64,000 nucleotides of DNA, from NCBI RefSeq assembly GCF_020523965.1, contig NZ_JAJAPX010000002.1, positions 620,001 through 684,000 on the forward strand. The letters run 5' to 3'. The position numbers were made by a program, and so were the translations under genes. Shown one piece after another: positions 17,278 to 25,856 of the stretch (the stretch's first letter is position 1; every line of letters starts with the position of its first letter). The DNA comes from Neotamlana sargassicola. Lineage in GTDB: Bacteria; Bacteroidota; Bacteroidia; Flavobacteriales; Flavobacteriaceae. The notes beneath the pieces were generated by a model, which was given only the letters and a program-made list of their open reading frames with translations, had not been told where the DNA came from and did not search any database.

Positions 17278-19074
17278 TTAATTATCCTCGTCAGAATCTA
17301 TTTCAATACCATCAGAATTAATGTTAACTCTTACGGTTTCAGAGGTTGCTTTAACACCTTCGTCATCAATTTTAATTTCGTTGCCATCGGTTGTAATTTC
17401 AATACCATCATCATTTATTTTTAATTTTGGTGTGTGTACTTCAATTTCAAAATCATCTTCTTCAGGGCAATCTAAACATTCAGATTCTTCAGCATTAATT
17501 TTTATATAATGATTTGTAAGTTCGCGAGACACTAAATTATTGCTATTGCGGTAATACGATAAAAACGATTTTGTGCTTTGGCTAAAATAAACCACGGTAT
17601 TTTCTGGTAAATACAAGTAAATATAAACCTCTTGGTCGCTAAATTTGTTTTTAACATGAGTGGTTAAATGGTCGTTTAGGTATAAGATGTTATTTTCAAA
17701 CTCGTAAGTATAAACAATGTTTTTTGCACGTTGTAAAGCAATATCGTAATCGCTACCATCGGCATGTTTTTCAATAATTAGTTTTGCAGTATCTTCGGTG
17801 GTCGATTTTACTCTAATATTAATATCTGTAGAGTAAATTACTTTTTCTCCGGCTTCGTTATGCTTAATTTTAAAACCGTTATTGCGGTTAAAACTAGAGT
17901 GAAAACTATCTGAACTAACCATTTTTACGGTAAGTGTATCGTTCGCGGTAACAGGAAGCTCAACTTTTTTATTAAAACTTTCGTCGTAAGCATGTTCGCT
18001 GGCTTGTCTCACCCCAATTACAACAAGAGCAATAGCAGAAATTAACCATAAACCTAGTAACGTAAATTTTGCAGCATTACCAATAGATTTTAAGTTGGTT
18101 ACTAAAATTTTCAAACCTAAATAAAACAGGAAGAAAAACGGAATACCAACTGCAAAAAAGGTAAAAATAGATACCAACCAAATTGGCGTGTTTCCTGTGT
18201 TGGCAATCTCAACCATATCCAAACCAGGGATGTGAATAATATCTACTACACCAACCGATAATAATCCTATTATAAGCGCAATTAAAGTAGCGGCGCCAAC
18301 AAAAATTAAGAGTATACCAATAAATTTTGCAAAAAGCTTTACAAAAAACATGATAAGATTGCTTAATGCATCAAAAAAAGTTTGCGAAGACGATTTTATG
18401 TTATTCGATTGCTTTTTTAAATCTACATTTTTCGCGGCATTAGTAACCGAATCGGTAACATTTTTCGCGGCTTTACCAACCGTTTCTGTTACGTTTTCAA
18501 AACCATCTTTAATTTTTTTTTCAATGTTACTTATGTTCACCGGTTCGCCGGTCATCATAATTTTTTCGGCAGTCGTTTTAGCTTCAGGTACTAAAATCCA
18601 AAGTAAAATGTATAATAAAACCCCAGTTCCTAGTCCAAAAATTAATAATATCCAAGCTAAACGAATCCAAATAGCATCAATGCCAAAATAGTGTGCTAAA
18701 CCAGATGATACACCTGCAACATAAGCACTATCAGAATCTCTAAAAAGTTTTTTATTCGATCCTGTTTTTTTCGTTTTTACAGGTTGTGGCTCGTCTTCAA
18801 AAATCTCGTCGTCTACTATATAATCTTCCGGTTGCCCCATAATGGCAATAACATCATCTACCTGTTTAATACCAATAACTTGCTTATCGTTTTGTACACG
18901 CTCGTTAAAAAGTTCGGCAATACGCGCTTCAATATCGGCTATAATTTCAGATCGCCCTTGCGAGTCTGTAAACGAACGTTTAATAGCCTCCAAATAGCGT
19001 TGTAATTTTAGGTAAGCATCCTCATCTATATGAAAAAATATACCTGCTAAATTTATGTTGACTGTTTTATTCAT
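17278..19074 (-). CDS. PspC-domain membrane protein with C-terminal GIN-like part
   Basis: A 598-residue membrane protein. The N-terminal 80 residues contain a regulatory-looking helical segment (MGQPEDYIVDDE). A PspC domain follows at about 110-175 (KKLFRDSDSAYVAGVSSGLAHYF, shown here only in part by its start and end, then a membrane helix). Then come further membrane segments (about 235-360) and an extracytoplasmic beta-rich tail. The last 60 residues repeat DDGIEI- and DDEGVK-type units. PspC proteins sense envelope stress. The gene overlaps the upstream PadR-type repressor gene by 8 bases, so the two are coupled and PadR probably controls the operon. Confidence 0.87.
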   Translation of the reverse strand: MNKTVNINLAGIFFHIDEDAYLKLQRYLEAIKRSFTDSQGRSEIIADIEARIAELFNERVQNDKQVIGIKQVDDVIAIMGQPEDYIVDDEIFEDEPQPVKTKKTGSNKKLFRDSDSAYVAGVSSGLAHYFGIDAIWIRLAWILLIFGLGTGVLLYILLWILVPEAKTTAEKIMMTGEPVNISNIEKKIKDGFENVTETVGKAAKNVTDSVTNAAKNVDLKKQSNNIKSSSQTFFDALSNLIMFFVKLFAKFIGILLIFVGAATLIALIIGLLSVGVVDIIHIPGLDMVEIANTGNTPIWLVSIFTFFAVGIPFFFLFYLGLKILVTNLKSIGNAAKFTLLGLWLISAIALVVIGVRQASEHAYDESFNKKVELPVTANDTLTVKMVSSDSFHSSFNRNNGFKIKHNEAGEKVIYSTDINIRVKSTTEDTAKLIIEKHADGSDYDIALQRAKNIVYTYEFENNILYLNDHLTTHVKNKFSDQEVYIYLYLPENTVVYFSQSTKSFLSYYRNSNNLVSRELTNHYIKINAEESECLDCPEEDDFEIEVHTPKLKINDDGIEITTDGNEIKIDDEGVKATSETVRVNINSDGIEIDSDEDN

Positions 19075-19411
19075 TTTTGGTTGTTTTTTGGCTAGTTACA
19101 ATAGTTACAGCGTTGTGCAATTCGCTCCACGTTGTGTTTAATTCTTTTAAAAATAGTTTTCCCGTTTCGGTTAATCCGTAATACTTTCTTGGTGGTCCCG
19201 AGGTCGATTCTTCCCAGCGGTAGCTTAATAATCCCGCATTTTTAAGTCGTGTAAGTAAAGGGTAAATAGTGCCCTCAACTACCAGCAACTTAGCATTTTT
19301 TAGGGTGTCTAAAATTTCTGCAACATAAGCATCTTCGTCTTTTAAAACCGAAAGTATGCAGAATTCTAAAACGCCTTTTCGCATCTGTGCTTTGGTGTTC
19401 TCTATCTTCAT
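19067..19411 (-). CDS. PadR-family transcriptional regulator
   Basis: A 114-residue winged-helix protein with the PadR layout: RKGVLEFCILSVL, then VVEGTIYPLLTRLKNAGLL as recognition helix and wing, and GPPRKYYGLTETG. Members repress their own operon and respond to small molecules or stress. Here it is the first gene of a padR-pspC-GIN operon and overlaps the PspC gene by 8 bases. Upstream lies a run of GATT repeats (19452-19475) close to the expected promoter. Confidence 0.9.
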   Translation of the reverse strand: MKIENTKAQMRKGVLEFCILSVLKDEDAYVAEILDTLKNAKLLVVEGTIYPLLTRLKNAGLLSYRWEESTSGPPRKYYGLTETGKLFLKELNTTWSELHNAVTIVTSQKTTKNE

Positions 19412-19436
19412 AAGGTCATGCGTTTAATGTTTTTAA

Positions 19437-19475
19437 AACTGTTCATTTTTTGATTGATTGATTGATTGATTGATT
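19437..19475. repeat. Tetranucleotide repeat (GATT x6) and shared leader motif upstream of the PadR gene
   Basis: Six perfect GATT units cover 19452-19475. The 22 bases at 19437-19458 equal, except for one base, the reverse complement of 48284-48305. On the minus strand both read ATCAATC, then six A residues, then a GAACAGTT ending. A similar motif stands directly before the start codons at 17164 and 20197. The repeat lies 26-64 bases upstream of the PadR start, where a change in copy number could alter expression (inference). Confidence 0.75.
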
Positions 19476-19750
19476 TTGATGAAATTTATTTTTTTTAGAG
19501 TTACCCTCGAAACTTCGGGGTCGGGCTTTTATTCATGATTCTTTATTCTATATTTTTGAATTCATGAACATAAATGTTTCGCTATACCTGCCTGCCGGCA
19601 GGCAGGTCTTTTTCTCGTCGCTCAAAAAAGGATGCCGCTACAATCCCTAACGCGCTTCATAGTTTTTAAAAACTTTTAGTTAATTATAAGTTTTAGTATT
19701 GGATATAATTGTCTCCTTTAAAAAGAAAGGAGTAAGGGGTGCGTTATTTC
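19476..19750. repeat. Intergenic repeat mosaic with a GC-rich palindrome
   Basis: This gene-free stretch holds dispersed-repeat material. At 19586-19607 there is a 22-bp perfect palindrome built from ACCTGCCTGCC and its complement, strikingly GC-rich for this genome. At 19624-19639 the 16-mer AAAAAAGGATGCCGCT also occurs at 49438-49453. At 19713-19732 CTCCTTT and AAAGGAG form a small hairpin. No coding region is seen. Confidence 0.7.
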
Positions 19751-20197
19751 TTATTTTAAAAAATTTATAGTCAAAGGATATTCATACAACTCGCCATCTC
19801 TAGCTTTTAAACTTGCTACTACAATTAATATCAGTTCAATAATAAAGGCTATAATAGCAACTGCGCCTAAAAAACCACCTAAATAAAGTAGAGGAGAAGG
19901 CTTGCCAACGTTAATATGAAAATTGTTAAAGCCATTAAAATCTATAACATCTAAACCATTAAATAGTTTGAAAATAAAAAACGGAATAGAAAGTGTACCC
20001 AAAATAAGAGCATACAGTAAAATACTTATCTGGAAATTAATAGCCTGTTTACCATGCGTATCTATAAAATTACTTTTCTCTTTGTTTATAGACCATAATA
20101 CTAGTGGGCCTACAAAATTGCCAAACGGAATAAAGAACCGGCTAAATGTAGATAAGTGAATAAATGTGGCGATGTTTTTTTGATGCGATGTTACCAT
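19751..20197 (-). CDS. DUF4870 domain membrane protein
   Basis: I place the start at the ATG at 20197 (148 residues, MVTSHQKNIATFIHL). The frame is open further upstream to 20242, but those 15 residues are less typical, and the leader motif AATCAATCAAAAAA stands directly before the inner ATG. The protein has three to four membrane segments with the DUF4870 hallmark THGKQAINFQIS between the second and third. Function unknown; such proteins are small inner-membrane proteins common in Bacteroidota and Firmicutes. It stands alone. Confidence 0.82.
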   Translation of the reverse strand: MVTSHQKNIATFIHLSTFSRFFIPFGNFVGPLVLWSINKEKSNFIDTHGKQAINFQISILLYALILGTLSIPFFIFKLFNGLDVIDFNGFNNFHINVGKPSPLLYLGGFLGAVAIIAFIIELILIVVASLKARDGELYEYPLTINFLK

Positions 20198-20357
20198 GAT
20201 TTTTTTTGATTGATTAAAAACATATAATAGTTTCTTATACAAATATATGTCTAAAAACAGGTACTTTGTTATGCATAGTACTAAAAATTAACAAAAGATT
20301 AACAAATAGAGCCGTGTTTGTCTGTTTGTAATAGGTTGTTTAGTAGTGTTTTAGTTG

Positions 20358-21440
20358 TTAATTGATGAGATTGTTAATTTTCTCCCATAAATCATTATCA
20401 AAAGTAGAGAGAGCAAAATTTTCTTCACTAGCGGCATCTCCCATTCTAATAATTACTAATTTTTTGCTGGGTATAACGTAAAGTTTTTGGTCGTTTTTAC
20501 CTAAACCAGCATACATGTCGTCTGGAGCATTAGGAATAAGTTCGCCATTAAACTCATATTGCGTTTGTGGTAAATGGTAGCTTGCTTTTCCGTTTAGCCA
20601 CCACATGTAACCGTAAGCTTCATTAATAGTTTGCGAGGTATTAATGGCTTCATTTAAAAAATCTTCAGGAATAATTTGGGAATCTTCCCATTTCCCATTG
20701 GCATACATTAGCAAACCAAAACGTGCCATACTTCGGGTATTGCTCCAATACACATTGGTGCTTTCGAAAGGAAACCAAAATCCATTCATTCCTATTTCGT
20801 CTTTTAGTTTTGTATTGAAATAAGAATTCCAAGTGCTGCCAGTAGCTGTTGCCACAACATCTTGAAGTTTTAAAAATACACCATGGTATGCCCAACGCGT
20901 TCCTGCATCGGCGAGGTAGGTTAGGTCTTCAGGAGCTATATAATCATCACTATCATCTAAACCAGAAGTCATGGTTAATAAATGTTTGTTGGTAATTAAT
21001 GCTTCTTGTTCTGTTGTAGCGCTTGTCCAGCCTGCTCCTATATAATCGGAAACTTTATCGTTTATATTTAAATAACCTTCTTCTTGTGCAATTCCTGTAA
21101 TAGCGGTGGTTAATGTTTTTCCTGCGCTTGCCCAATACCAGTTTGTGTCTTCATCATGATCGTTGAAATATTTTTCAACTACAATCTTTCCGTTATAAAG
21201 TATCATGAAACTTTTGCTGTTGTTTTCTTCTAAAAAATCATATAAATTTTGAAGTTCGGTTTCATTCCAATCTAAATCTGTAACAGGCGTACTTTCCCAA
21301 GTATCGTTATCAATTGGTGGGAAATAAATAGTAGTTTCTATATCTTCATTTTCTGGCTCGGTATCTGAGTCGTTACTTGAACAATCGAAAAAAAGTAAAA
21401 CGAATAAAGAACAAATAATTAGGTTAATAGCAGTTTTCAT
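20358..21440 (-). CDS. Serine hydrolase lipoprotein, beta-lactamase class C fold
   Basis: A 360-residue lipoprotein with Cys 20 in the lipobox LFFDC. The penicillin-binding fold is shown by SAGK at 105-108 (nucleophile Ser and Lys), a YHG triad element (RWAYHG) and the late GLGKNDQK segment in place of KTG. Acidic residues (SNDSDTEPENEDIE) follow the lipidation site, a pattern that in flavobacteria often goes with surface display of lipoproteins. Substrate is unknown: esterase, D-aminopeptidase and transpeptidase-like activities occur in this family. The gene is divergent from rimO. Confidence 0.85.
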   Translation of the reverse strand: MKTAINLIICSLFVLLFFDCSSNDSDTEPENEDIETTIYFPPIDNDTWESTPVTDLDWNETELQNLYDFLEENNSKSFMILYNGKIVVEKYFNDHDEDTNWYWASAGKTLTTAITGIAQEEGYLNINDKVSDYIGAGWTSATTEQEALITNKHLLTMTSGLDDSDDYIAPEDLTYLADAGTRWAYHGVFLKLQDVVATATGSTWNSYFNTKLKDEIGMNGFWFPFESTNVYWSNTRSMARFGLLMYANGKWEDSQIIPEDFLNEAINTSQTINEAYGYMWWLNGKASYHLPQTQYEFNGELIPNAPDDMYAGLGKNDQKLYVIPSKKLVIIRMGDAASEENFALSTFDNDLWEKINNLIN

Positions 21441-21494
21441 GAGGTAGATTTTAATTTTAAGACACTCAAATATATAAAAGGTTTAATTTAGTTG

Positions 21495-21502
21495 TATCTT
21501 TG
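21495..21502 (+). promoter_or_regulatory. TAnnTTTG -7 element for rimO
   Basis: TATCTTTG matches the Bacteroidota -7 consensus exactly and lies 21 bases before the rimO ATG. No clear TTG -33 partner is seen at the usual distance. Confidence 0.65.
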
Positions 21503-21523
21503 CGCCCTGATTTATAGAAAAGT

Positions 21524-22828
21524 ATGCGTACAAAAACTCTTAAAAAGAACAGAATTAACGTTGTAACCCTAGGTTGTAGTAAAAATGTTTACGATAGCGA
21601 AGTGCTTATGGGCCAATTAAAAGCTAGCGGTAAAGATGTAGTGCACGAACAAGAGGGCAATATTGTGGTAATTAACACTTGTGGTTTTATTAATAATGCC
21701 AAAGAAGAAAGTGTAAATACTATTTTAGAGTATATGCAAAAAAAGGAAGCTGGCGATGTTGATAAGGTTTTTGTAACAGGATGTCTTTCGGAGCGTTACA
21801 AGCCCGATTTAGAAAAAGAAATTCCAGACGTAGATCAATATTTTGGCACCACCGAACTACCAGGATTGTTAAAAGCTTTAGGTGCCGATTATAAGCATGA
21901 ACTTATTGGAGAGCGTTTAACAACAACACCTAAAAATTACGCTTATTTAAAAATTGCTGAAGGTTGCGATCGGCCGTGTAGTTTTTGCGCCATTCCTTTA
22001 ATGCGCGGTAAACACCGCAGTACACCAATTGAAGATTTAGTAACTGAAGCAGAAAAACTTGCTGCAAATGGCGTTAAGGAATTAATTTTAATAGCTCAAG
22101 ATTTAACTTATTACGGACTCGATTTATACAAAAAGCGAAACTTAGCCGAACTTTTAGAAGCTTTGGTAAAGGTTGAAGATATCGAGTGGATTCGTTTGCA
22201 TTATGCATTTCCAACGGGTTTTCCAATGGATGTGTTAGATGTTATGAATCGCGAACCTAAGATTTGTAATTATCTTGATATTCCGTTGCAACATATTTCC
22301 GATGCTATTTTAAAGAGTATGCGTCGCGGTACAACACAAGCTAAAACAACTAAGCTTTTACAGGAGTTTAGAGCTAAAGTGCCAGAAATGACTATTCGAA
22401 CCACTTTAATTGTTGGATATCCGGGTGAAACAGAAGAAGATTTTCAAACGCTTAAGCAATGGGTTAAAGATATGCGTTTTGAGCGTTTAGGTTGTTTTAC
22501 ATATTCTCATGAAGAAAATACACATGCCTATAATTTAGAGGATGATGTGCCAGAGGAAGTTAAAATAGATCGTGCGAACCAAATTATGGAAATTCAATCG
22601 CAAATTTCTTGGGAACTTAATCAAGCTAAAATAGGACAGGAGTTTAAGGTTACTATTGATAGAAAAGAAGGTAATTACTTTGTAGGCCGTACAGAATTTG
22701 ATTCTCCAGATGTTGATAACGAAGTTTTAATAGATGCTAGTAAAACGTATTTAAAAACAGGCGAGTACACTACCGTTAAAATTACTGAAGCGGAAGATTT
22801 TGATCTTTATGGTGAAGTTATTAGTTAA
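21524..22828 (+). CDS. rimO: Ribosomal protein S12 methylthiotransferase RimO
   Basis: A 434-residue radical SAM enzyme with the three RimO domains. The N-terminal UPF0004 domain has VTLGCSKN, VINTCGF and VTGCLSER, whose cysteines bind the auxiliary iron-sulfur cluster. The central radical SAM domain has C148-x3-C152-x2-C155 (CDRPCSFC). A C-terminal TRAM domain starts at about 370. It methylthiolates the conserved Asp of ribosomal protein S12. GCSKN rather than GCRMN, together with EGCDRPCSFCAIPLMRG, separates RimO from MiaB. A terminator follows directly. Confidence 0.95.
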   Translation: MRTKTLKKNRINVVTLGCSKNVYDSEVLMGQLKASGKDVVHEQEGNIVVINTCGFINNAKEESVNTILEYMQKKEAGDVDKVFVTGCLSERYKPDLEKEIPDVDQYFGTTELPGLLKALGADYKHELIGERLTTTPKNYAYLKIAEGCDRPCSFCAIPLMRGKHRSTPIEDLVTEAEKLAANGVKELILIAQDLTYYGLDLYKKRNLAELLEALVKVEDIEWIRLHYAFPTGFPMDVLDVMNREPKICNYLDIPLQHISDAILKSMRRGTTQAKTTKLLQEFRAKVPEMTIRTTLIVGYPGETEEDFQTLKQWVKDMRFERLGCFTYSHEENTHAYNLEDDVPEEVKIDRANQIMEIQSQISWELNQAKIGQEFKVTIDRKEGNYFVGRTEFDSPDVDNEVLIDASKTYLKTGEYTTVKITEAEDFDLYGEVIS

Positions 22829-22855
22829 CTAAAATAGGTTTAAAACGTATAAAAA

Positions 22856-22883
22856 AAAAAGCACCTTCAAGGGGTGCTTTTTT
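22856..22883 (+). terminator. Terminator after rimO
   Basis: AAAAAGCACC and GGTGCTTTTT form a stem around the loop TTCAAGG, followed by T residues. Confidence 0.85.
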
Positions 22884-22911
22884 TATTCAAATTAAATTGA
22901 TAAACTTGTAT

Positions 22912-23598
22912 ATGCAGAAATTTAATTTTCATGAATTTATTGAGGGCATAAGCCCAGAGTTTACAAATGTGTTAGATGTAAGTATTTTAAAATCTGAATA
23001 TTGCACTTTAGATTTATCGGAAAGCAATGATGAGTTAAATAACATAGATGTTGGTTGTGCTAATGCATTAGGTGGATATATAAATAAACATATAGCTAAA
23101 AATGATGCTAAAGTTGCTTTTGGTGGTTATTTAGAAAAACGAAATATTTACAAGAGAAGTAACCATTTTAACAGTCAGTCTCAAGAAGAAAGAGATATTC
23201 ATTTAGGAATTGACTTATGGATTGAAGCCGAAACTCCCATTTTTACACCATTTAATTCGGTGGTACATAGTTTTAAAAATAACACTAATTATGGCGATTA
23301 CGGGCCTACCATAATTTTAAAGCATAACATAAACGATGTTGTTTTTTACACGCTTTATGGGCATTTATCATTAAAATCTATTGAAAATTTAAAAGTAGGT
23401 GAAATTTTTAAAAAAGGCGAACAACTTGCAACTTTAGGAGATGATAGTGTAAACGGTAATTATCCGGCACATTTACATTTTCAAATAATAAAAGATTTAC
23501 AAGGAAATTTTGGAGATTACCCAGGTGTTAGTGGTTTTAAAGATTTAGAGTTTTATAAAACGAATTGTCCAGATCCGAAGTTGGTGCTGGGTCTGTAA
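22912..23598 (+). CDS. M23-family (LytM-type) metallopeptidase
   Basis: The ATG at 22912 gives 228 residues; an upstream TTG at 22897 in frame is less likely. The C-terminal half is a LytM zinc peptidase: HLGIDLW (first His and Asp ligands), GHLSLKS, and HLHFQ (last ligands). No signal peptide or membrane segment is visible. This is odd for a peptidoglycan hydrolase and suggests a cytoplasmic location or a different substrate. The gene stands alone between the rimO terminator and the convergent engB gene. Confidence 0.85.
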   Translation: MQKFNFHEFIEGISPEFTNVLDVSILKSEYCTLDLSESNDELNNIDVGCANALGGYINKHIAKNDAKVAFGGYLEKRNIYKRSNHFNSQSQEERDIHLGIDLWIEAETPIFTPFNSVVHSFKNNTNYGDYGPTIILKHNINDVVFYTLYGHLSLKSIENLKVGEIFKKGEQLATLGDDSVNGNYPAHLHFQIIKDLQGNFGDYPGVSGFKDLEFYKTNCPDPKLVLGL

Positions 23599-23629
23599 AT
23601 AGCAGTGCTAAACAATATTTTAATAAGGG

Positions 23630-24244
23630 TTATTCGCCCTTATCAAGATTCATGTTTTCGTTTAACCCGTCAATATAATTTAGGAGTTCGTCTTGTCCTA
23701 TGTTTTTTGTCGATGAGGTTATAAAATAATTTGGCATGTCTTCCCAAGTTTCGAGCATAATATTTTTGTAATCATTTATATGATTTTCAATGGCTTTAGG
23801 TTTAAGTTTGTCGGCCTTGGTGAAAATTATAGAGAAAGGAATACCGTTTTCTCCTAGCCATTGCATAAACTCTAAGTCAATAGGTTGCGGGTTATGTCTA
23901 ATATCAACTAAAACAAAAGCGGTTACCAATTGTTCTCGAAAACTAAAATATTGAGTTATAAATTTTTGAAAAACTTTTTTTGAACTTTTTGAAACGCGAG
24001 CGTAACCATAACCTGGTAAATCTACCAGATGCCAGTTTTTATTAATTAAAAAATGATTAATTAGTTGTGTCTTTCCTGGCTTTCCAGATGTTTTAGCTAA
24101 ACTTTTACGGTTAGTTAGCATGTTTATTAATGACGACTTGCCAACATTGCTTCGGCCAATAAAGGCGTATTCTGGTAGTCTGCTCTTGGGGCATTTGGAA
24201 ACATCAGAGTTGCTTACAACAAATTCAGCATATTTTATAACCAT
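23630..24244 (-). CDS. engB: Ribosome biogenesis GTPase EngB (YsxC/YihA)
   Basis: A 204-residue TRAFAC-class GTPase with all G motifs in order: GRSNVGKSS (G1), a switch I threonine in GKPGKTQ, DLPGYGYA (G3), TKADK (G4) and a TSS element (G5). The length matches the family. It assists maturation of the large ribosomal subunit and is usually essential. It is transcribed together with or just downstream of the alpha/beta hydrolase gene (82-base gap). Confidence 0.95.
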   Translation of the reverse strand: MVIKYAEFVVSNSDVSKCPKSRLPEYAFIGRSNVGKSSLINMLTNRKSLAKTSGKPGKTQLINHFLINKNWHLVDLPGYGYARVSKSSKKVFQKFITQYFSFREQLVTAFVLVDIRHNPQPIDLEFMQWLGENGIPFSIIFTKADKLKPKAIENHINDYKNIMLETWEDMPNYFITSSTKNIGQDELLNYIDGLNENMNLDKGE

Positions 24245-24326
24245 ATTCTTTCCTTTAAGCGAAAGCGGAATTTTTTAAAAATTAAAATTACGTATCGATA
24301 TTAAAATTGAATTCAAGGTAAATGCC

Positions 24327-25091
24327 TTAAAATCCTCGTTTTTGCAACCAAGAATCTAAAATGCTGTTAAATTCATCGGGATGTTCCATCATGGCTGCAT
24401 GCCCGCATTTATCAATCCAAAATAACTCAGAATCTGGAAGTAAATCGTTAAATTCTTCGGCAACTTCAGGAGGAGTAACATTGTCGTTTTTTCCCCAGAT
24501 AATACAAGTTGGCACATGCATATGGGGTAAATCTTTTGCCATATTATGGCGAATGGCGCTTTTGGCAATGGCAAGTGTTTTTATTAGTTTGTTGCGATCG
24601 TTAACCGTAGCATAAACTTCATCTACAATTTCTTTTGTAGCAACCTCCGGATCGTAAAATACATCTTGTGCTTTCTTTTTAATAACCTCGTAATCACTTC
24701 GTTTGGTGTAACCGCTTCCCATGGCACTTTCATAAAGTCCAGAACTGCCAGTTATTATTAAAGCTTTTACACTTTTTGGAAAAAGTTTTGTGTGGTATAA
24801 ACCAATGTGGCCACCAAGGGAGTTTCCTAACAAAATAACTTCCTTAAAACCTTTAAATTCAATAAAATCGTGAAGGTAATTAGCGAAACTTTTTACATTT
24901 GTTTTTATTAAAGACATGGTGTAAATAGGGAGCTCAGGGATGATTATTCTGTAGTCCTTTTTACTAAAAAAGTTCGATACAGCAGTAAAATTACTTAACC
25001 CGCCCATTAGGCCATGTAACACAATTATCGGTGTGCCTTCTCCTTCTTCAAAGTAACTGTAAATGCCTTCTTTTTTTAATCTATGCGTCAT
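24327..25091 (-). CDS. Alpha/beta hydrolase
   Basis: A 254-residue cytoplasmic hydrolase. The oxyanion segment is VLHGLMGG, the nucleophile elbow GNSLGG, the acid GKNDNVTP and the base in CGHAAMMEHPDEF. These give a full Ser-Asp-His triad. Homologues beside engB and mraZ are common in Flavobacteriaceae, so the order is conserved, but no substrate is known. The start codon is at 25091, divergent from mraZ across a 294-base gap. Confidence 0.88.
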   Translation of the reverse strand: MTHRLKKEGIYSYFEEGEGTPIIVLHGLMGGLSNFTAVSNFFSKKDYRIIIPELPIYTMSLIKTNVKSFANYLHDFIEFKGFKEVILLGNSLGGHIGLYHTKLFPKSVKALIITGSSGLYESAMGSGYTKRSDYEVIKKKAQDVFYDPEVATKEIVDEVYATVNDRNKLIKTLAIAKSAIRHNMAKDLPHMHVPTCIIWGKNDNVTPPEVAEEFNDLLPDSELFWIDKCGHAAMMEHPDEFNSILDSWLQKRGF

Positions 25092-25306
25092 TAATTAGTT
25101 CATCATTGCTTTAAAAACAAATATAGGTATTTCATTCTTATTTCCTATTAATATCATTTTTATCGCTAAAAAAAACAGAAAATGTAAATGTTGATAACTC
25201 TGTTCTATAAAATGGGTCGCTGTTTTAACTATTTAGGCTTTGTAAATAAAGGGTTTCTGGTGTTTTTATTCACTCAAAATGGCTTAAAGTACTTAAATTT
25301 ATCAAC

Positions 25307-25336
25307 AAAGTGGTATAAAGTGGTAAAATGTGGTAA
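25307..25336 (+). promoter_or_regulatory. Triple MraZ-box-like operator upstream of mraZ
   Basis: Three tandem 10-mers stand in exact register: AAAGTGGTAT, AAAGTGGTAA and AATGTGGTAA. MraZ proteins bind tandem repeats of this kind (AAAGTG-type in Mollicutes, TGGGN-type in E. coli) to control their own dcw cluster. Here the array ends 9 bases before the -7 element at 25346 and so covers the -33 region. Confidence 0.75.
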
Positions 25337-25345
25337 TTTTTTCAA

Positions 25346-25353
25346 TATCTTTG
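25346..25353 (+). promoter_or_regulatory. TAnnTTTG -7 element of the dcw cluster
   Basis: TATCTTTG matches the consensus exactly and lies 32 bases before the mraZ start. The usual -33 TTG position is occupied by the MraZ boxes, so the promoter may depend on, or be blocked by, MraZ. Confidence 0.65.
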
Positions 25354-25385
25354 AAATGTAAACGTTATAGCTATAAAATTTCATA

Positions 25386-25856
25386 TTGGATTTAATCACA
25401 GGAACATACGATTGTAAGGTTGATGCAAAGGGCAGGTTAATGATGCCGGCTGCTATCAAAAAGCAATTGTCTGCTGTGTTGCAGGATGGGTTTGTGTTGC
25501 GCCGCTCGGTATTTCAAAAATGTTTGGAGTTGTATCCAATGAGCGAGTGGCAGGTTTTAATGCAAAAAATGAATAAGCTTAATAAGTTTAAAAAGAAGAA
25601 TAACGATTTTATTAGAAGGTTTACGGCTGGTGCAAAAATTGTAGAAGTGGATGTTAGTGGGAGGTTGTTAATACCGAAGGATTTAACGGTTTTTGCGAGT
25701 ATTTCAAAAGATATTGTGGTGGCTTCGGCTATTAATATTATTGAAATTTGGGATAAAGATTTATATGAACAAGCCATAGATGATGCAGCTTTAGATTTTG
25801 CAGATTTAGCTGAAGAAGTTATGGGGCAAGACGATGACGATCATGGAATATCATAA
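25386..25856 (+). CDS. mraZ: Transcriptional regulator MraZ
   Basis: A 156-residue protein with two SpoVT-AbrB-like repeats: GTYDCKVDAKGRLMMPA near the start and AKIVEVDVSGRLLIPKDL at about 83-100. These are the two DNA-binding halves of MraZ. No ATG is available near the N-terminus, and a stop lies just upstream in frame, so TTG at 25386 is the most likely start. MraZ binds tandem repeats upstream of its own gene and controls the cluster. The gene overlaps rsmH, whose start lies inside its 3' end. The acidic tail (GQDDDDHGIS) is typical. Confidence 0.92.
   Translation: MDLITGTYDCKVDAKGRLMMPAAIKKQLSAVLQDGFVLRRSVFQKCLELYPMSEWQVLMQKMNKLNKFKKKNNDFIRRFTAGAKIVEVDVSGRLLIPKDLTVFASISKDIVVASAINIIEIWDKDLYEQAIDDAALDFADLAEEVMGQDDDDHGIS

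Noticed and set aside
18350-18691. Open frame antisense to the PspC-family gene
   Set aside because: It lacks family features, and the minus-strand gene is continuous through it.
19452-19475. GATT run as a CRISPR-like array
   Set aside because: The units are four bases with no spacers; it is a simple microsatellite.
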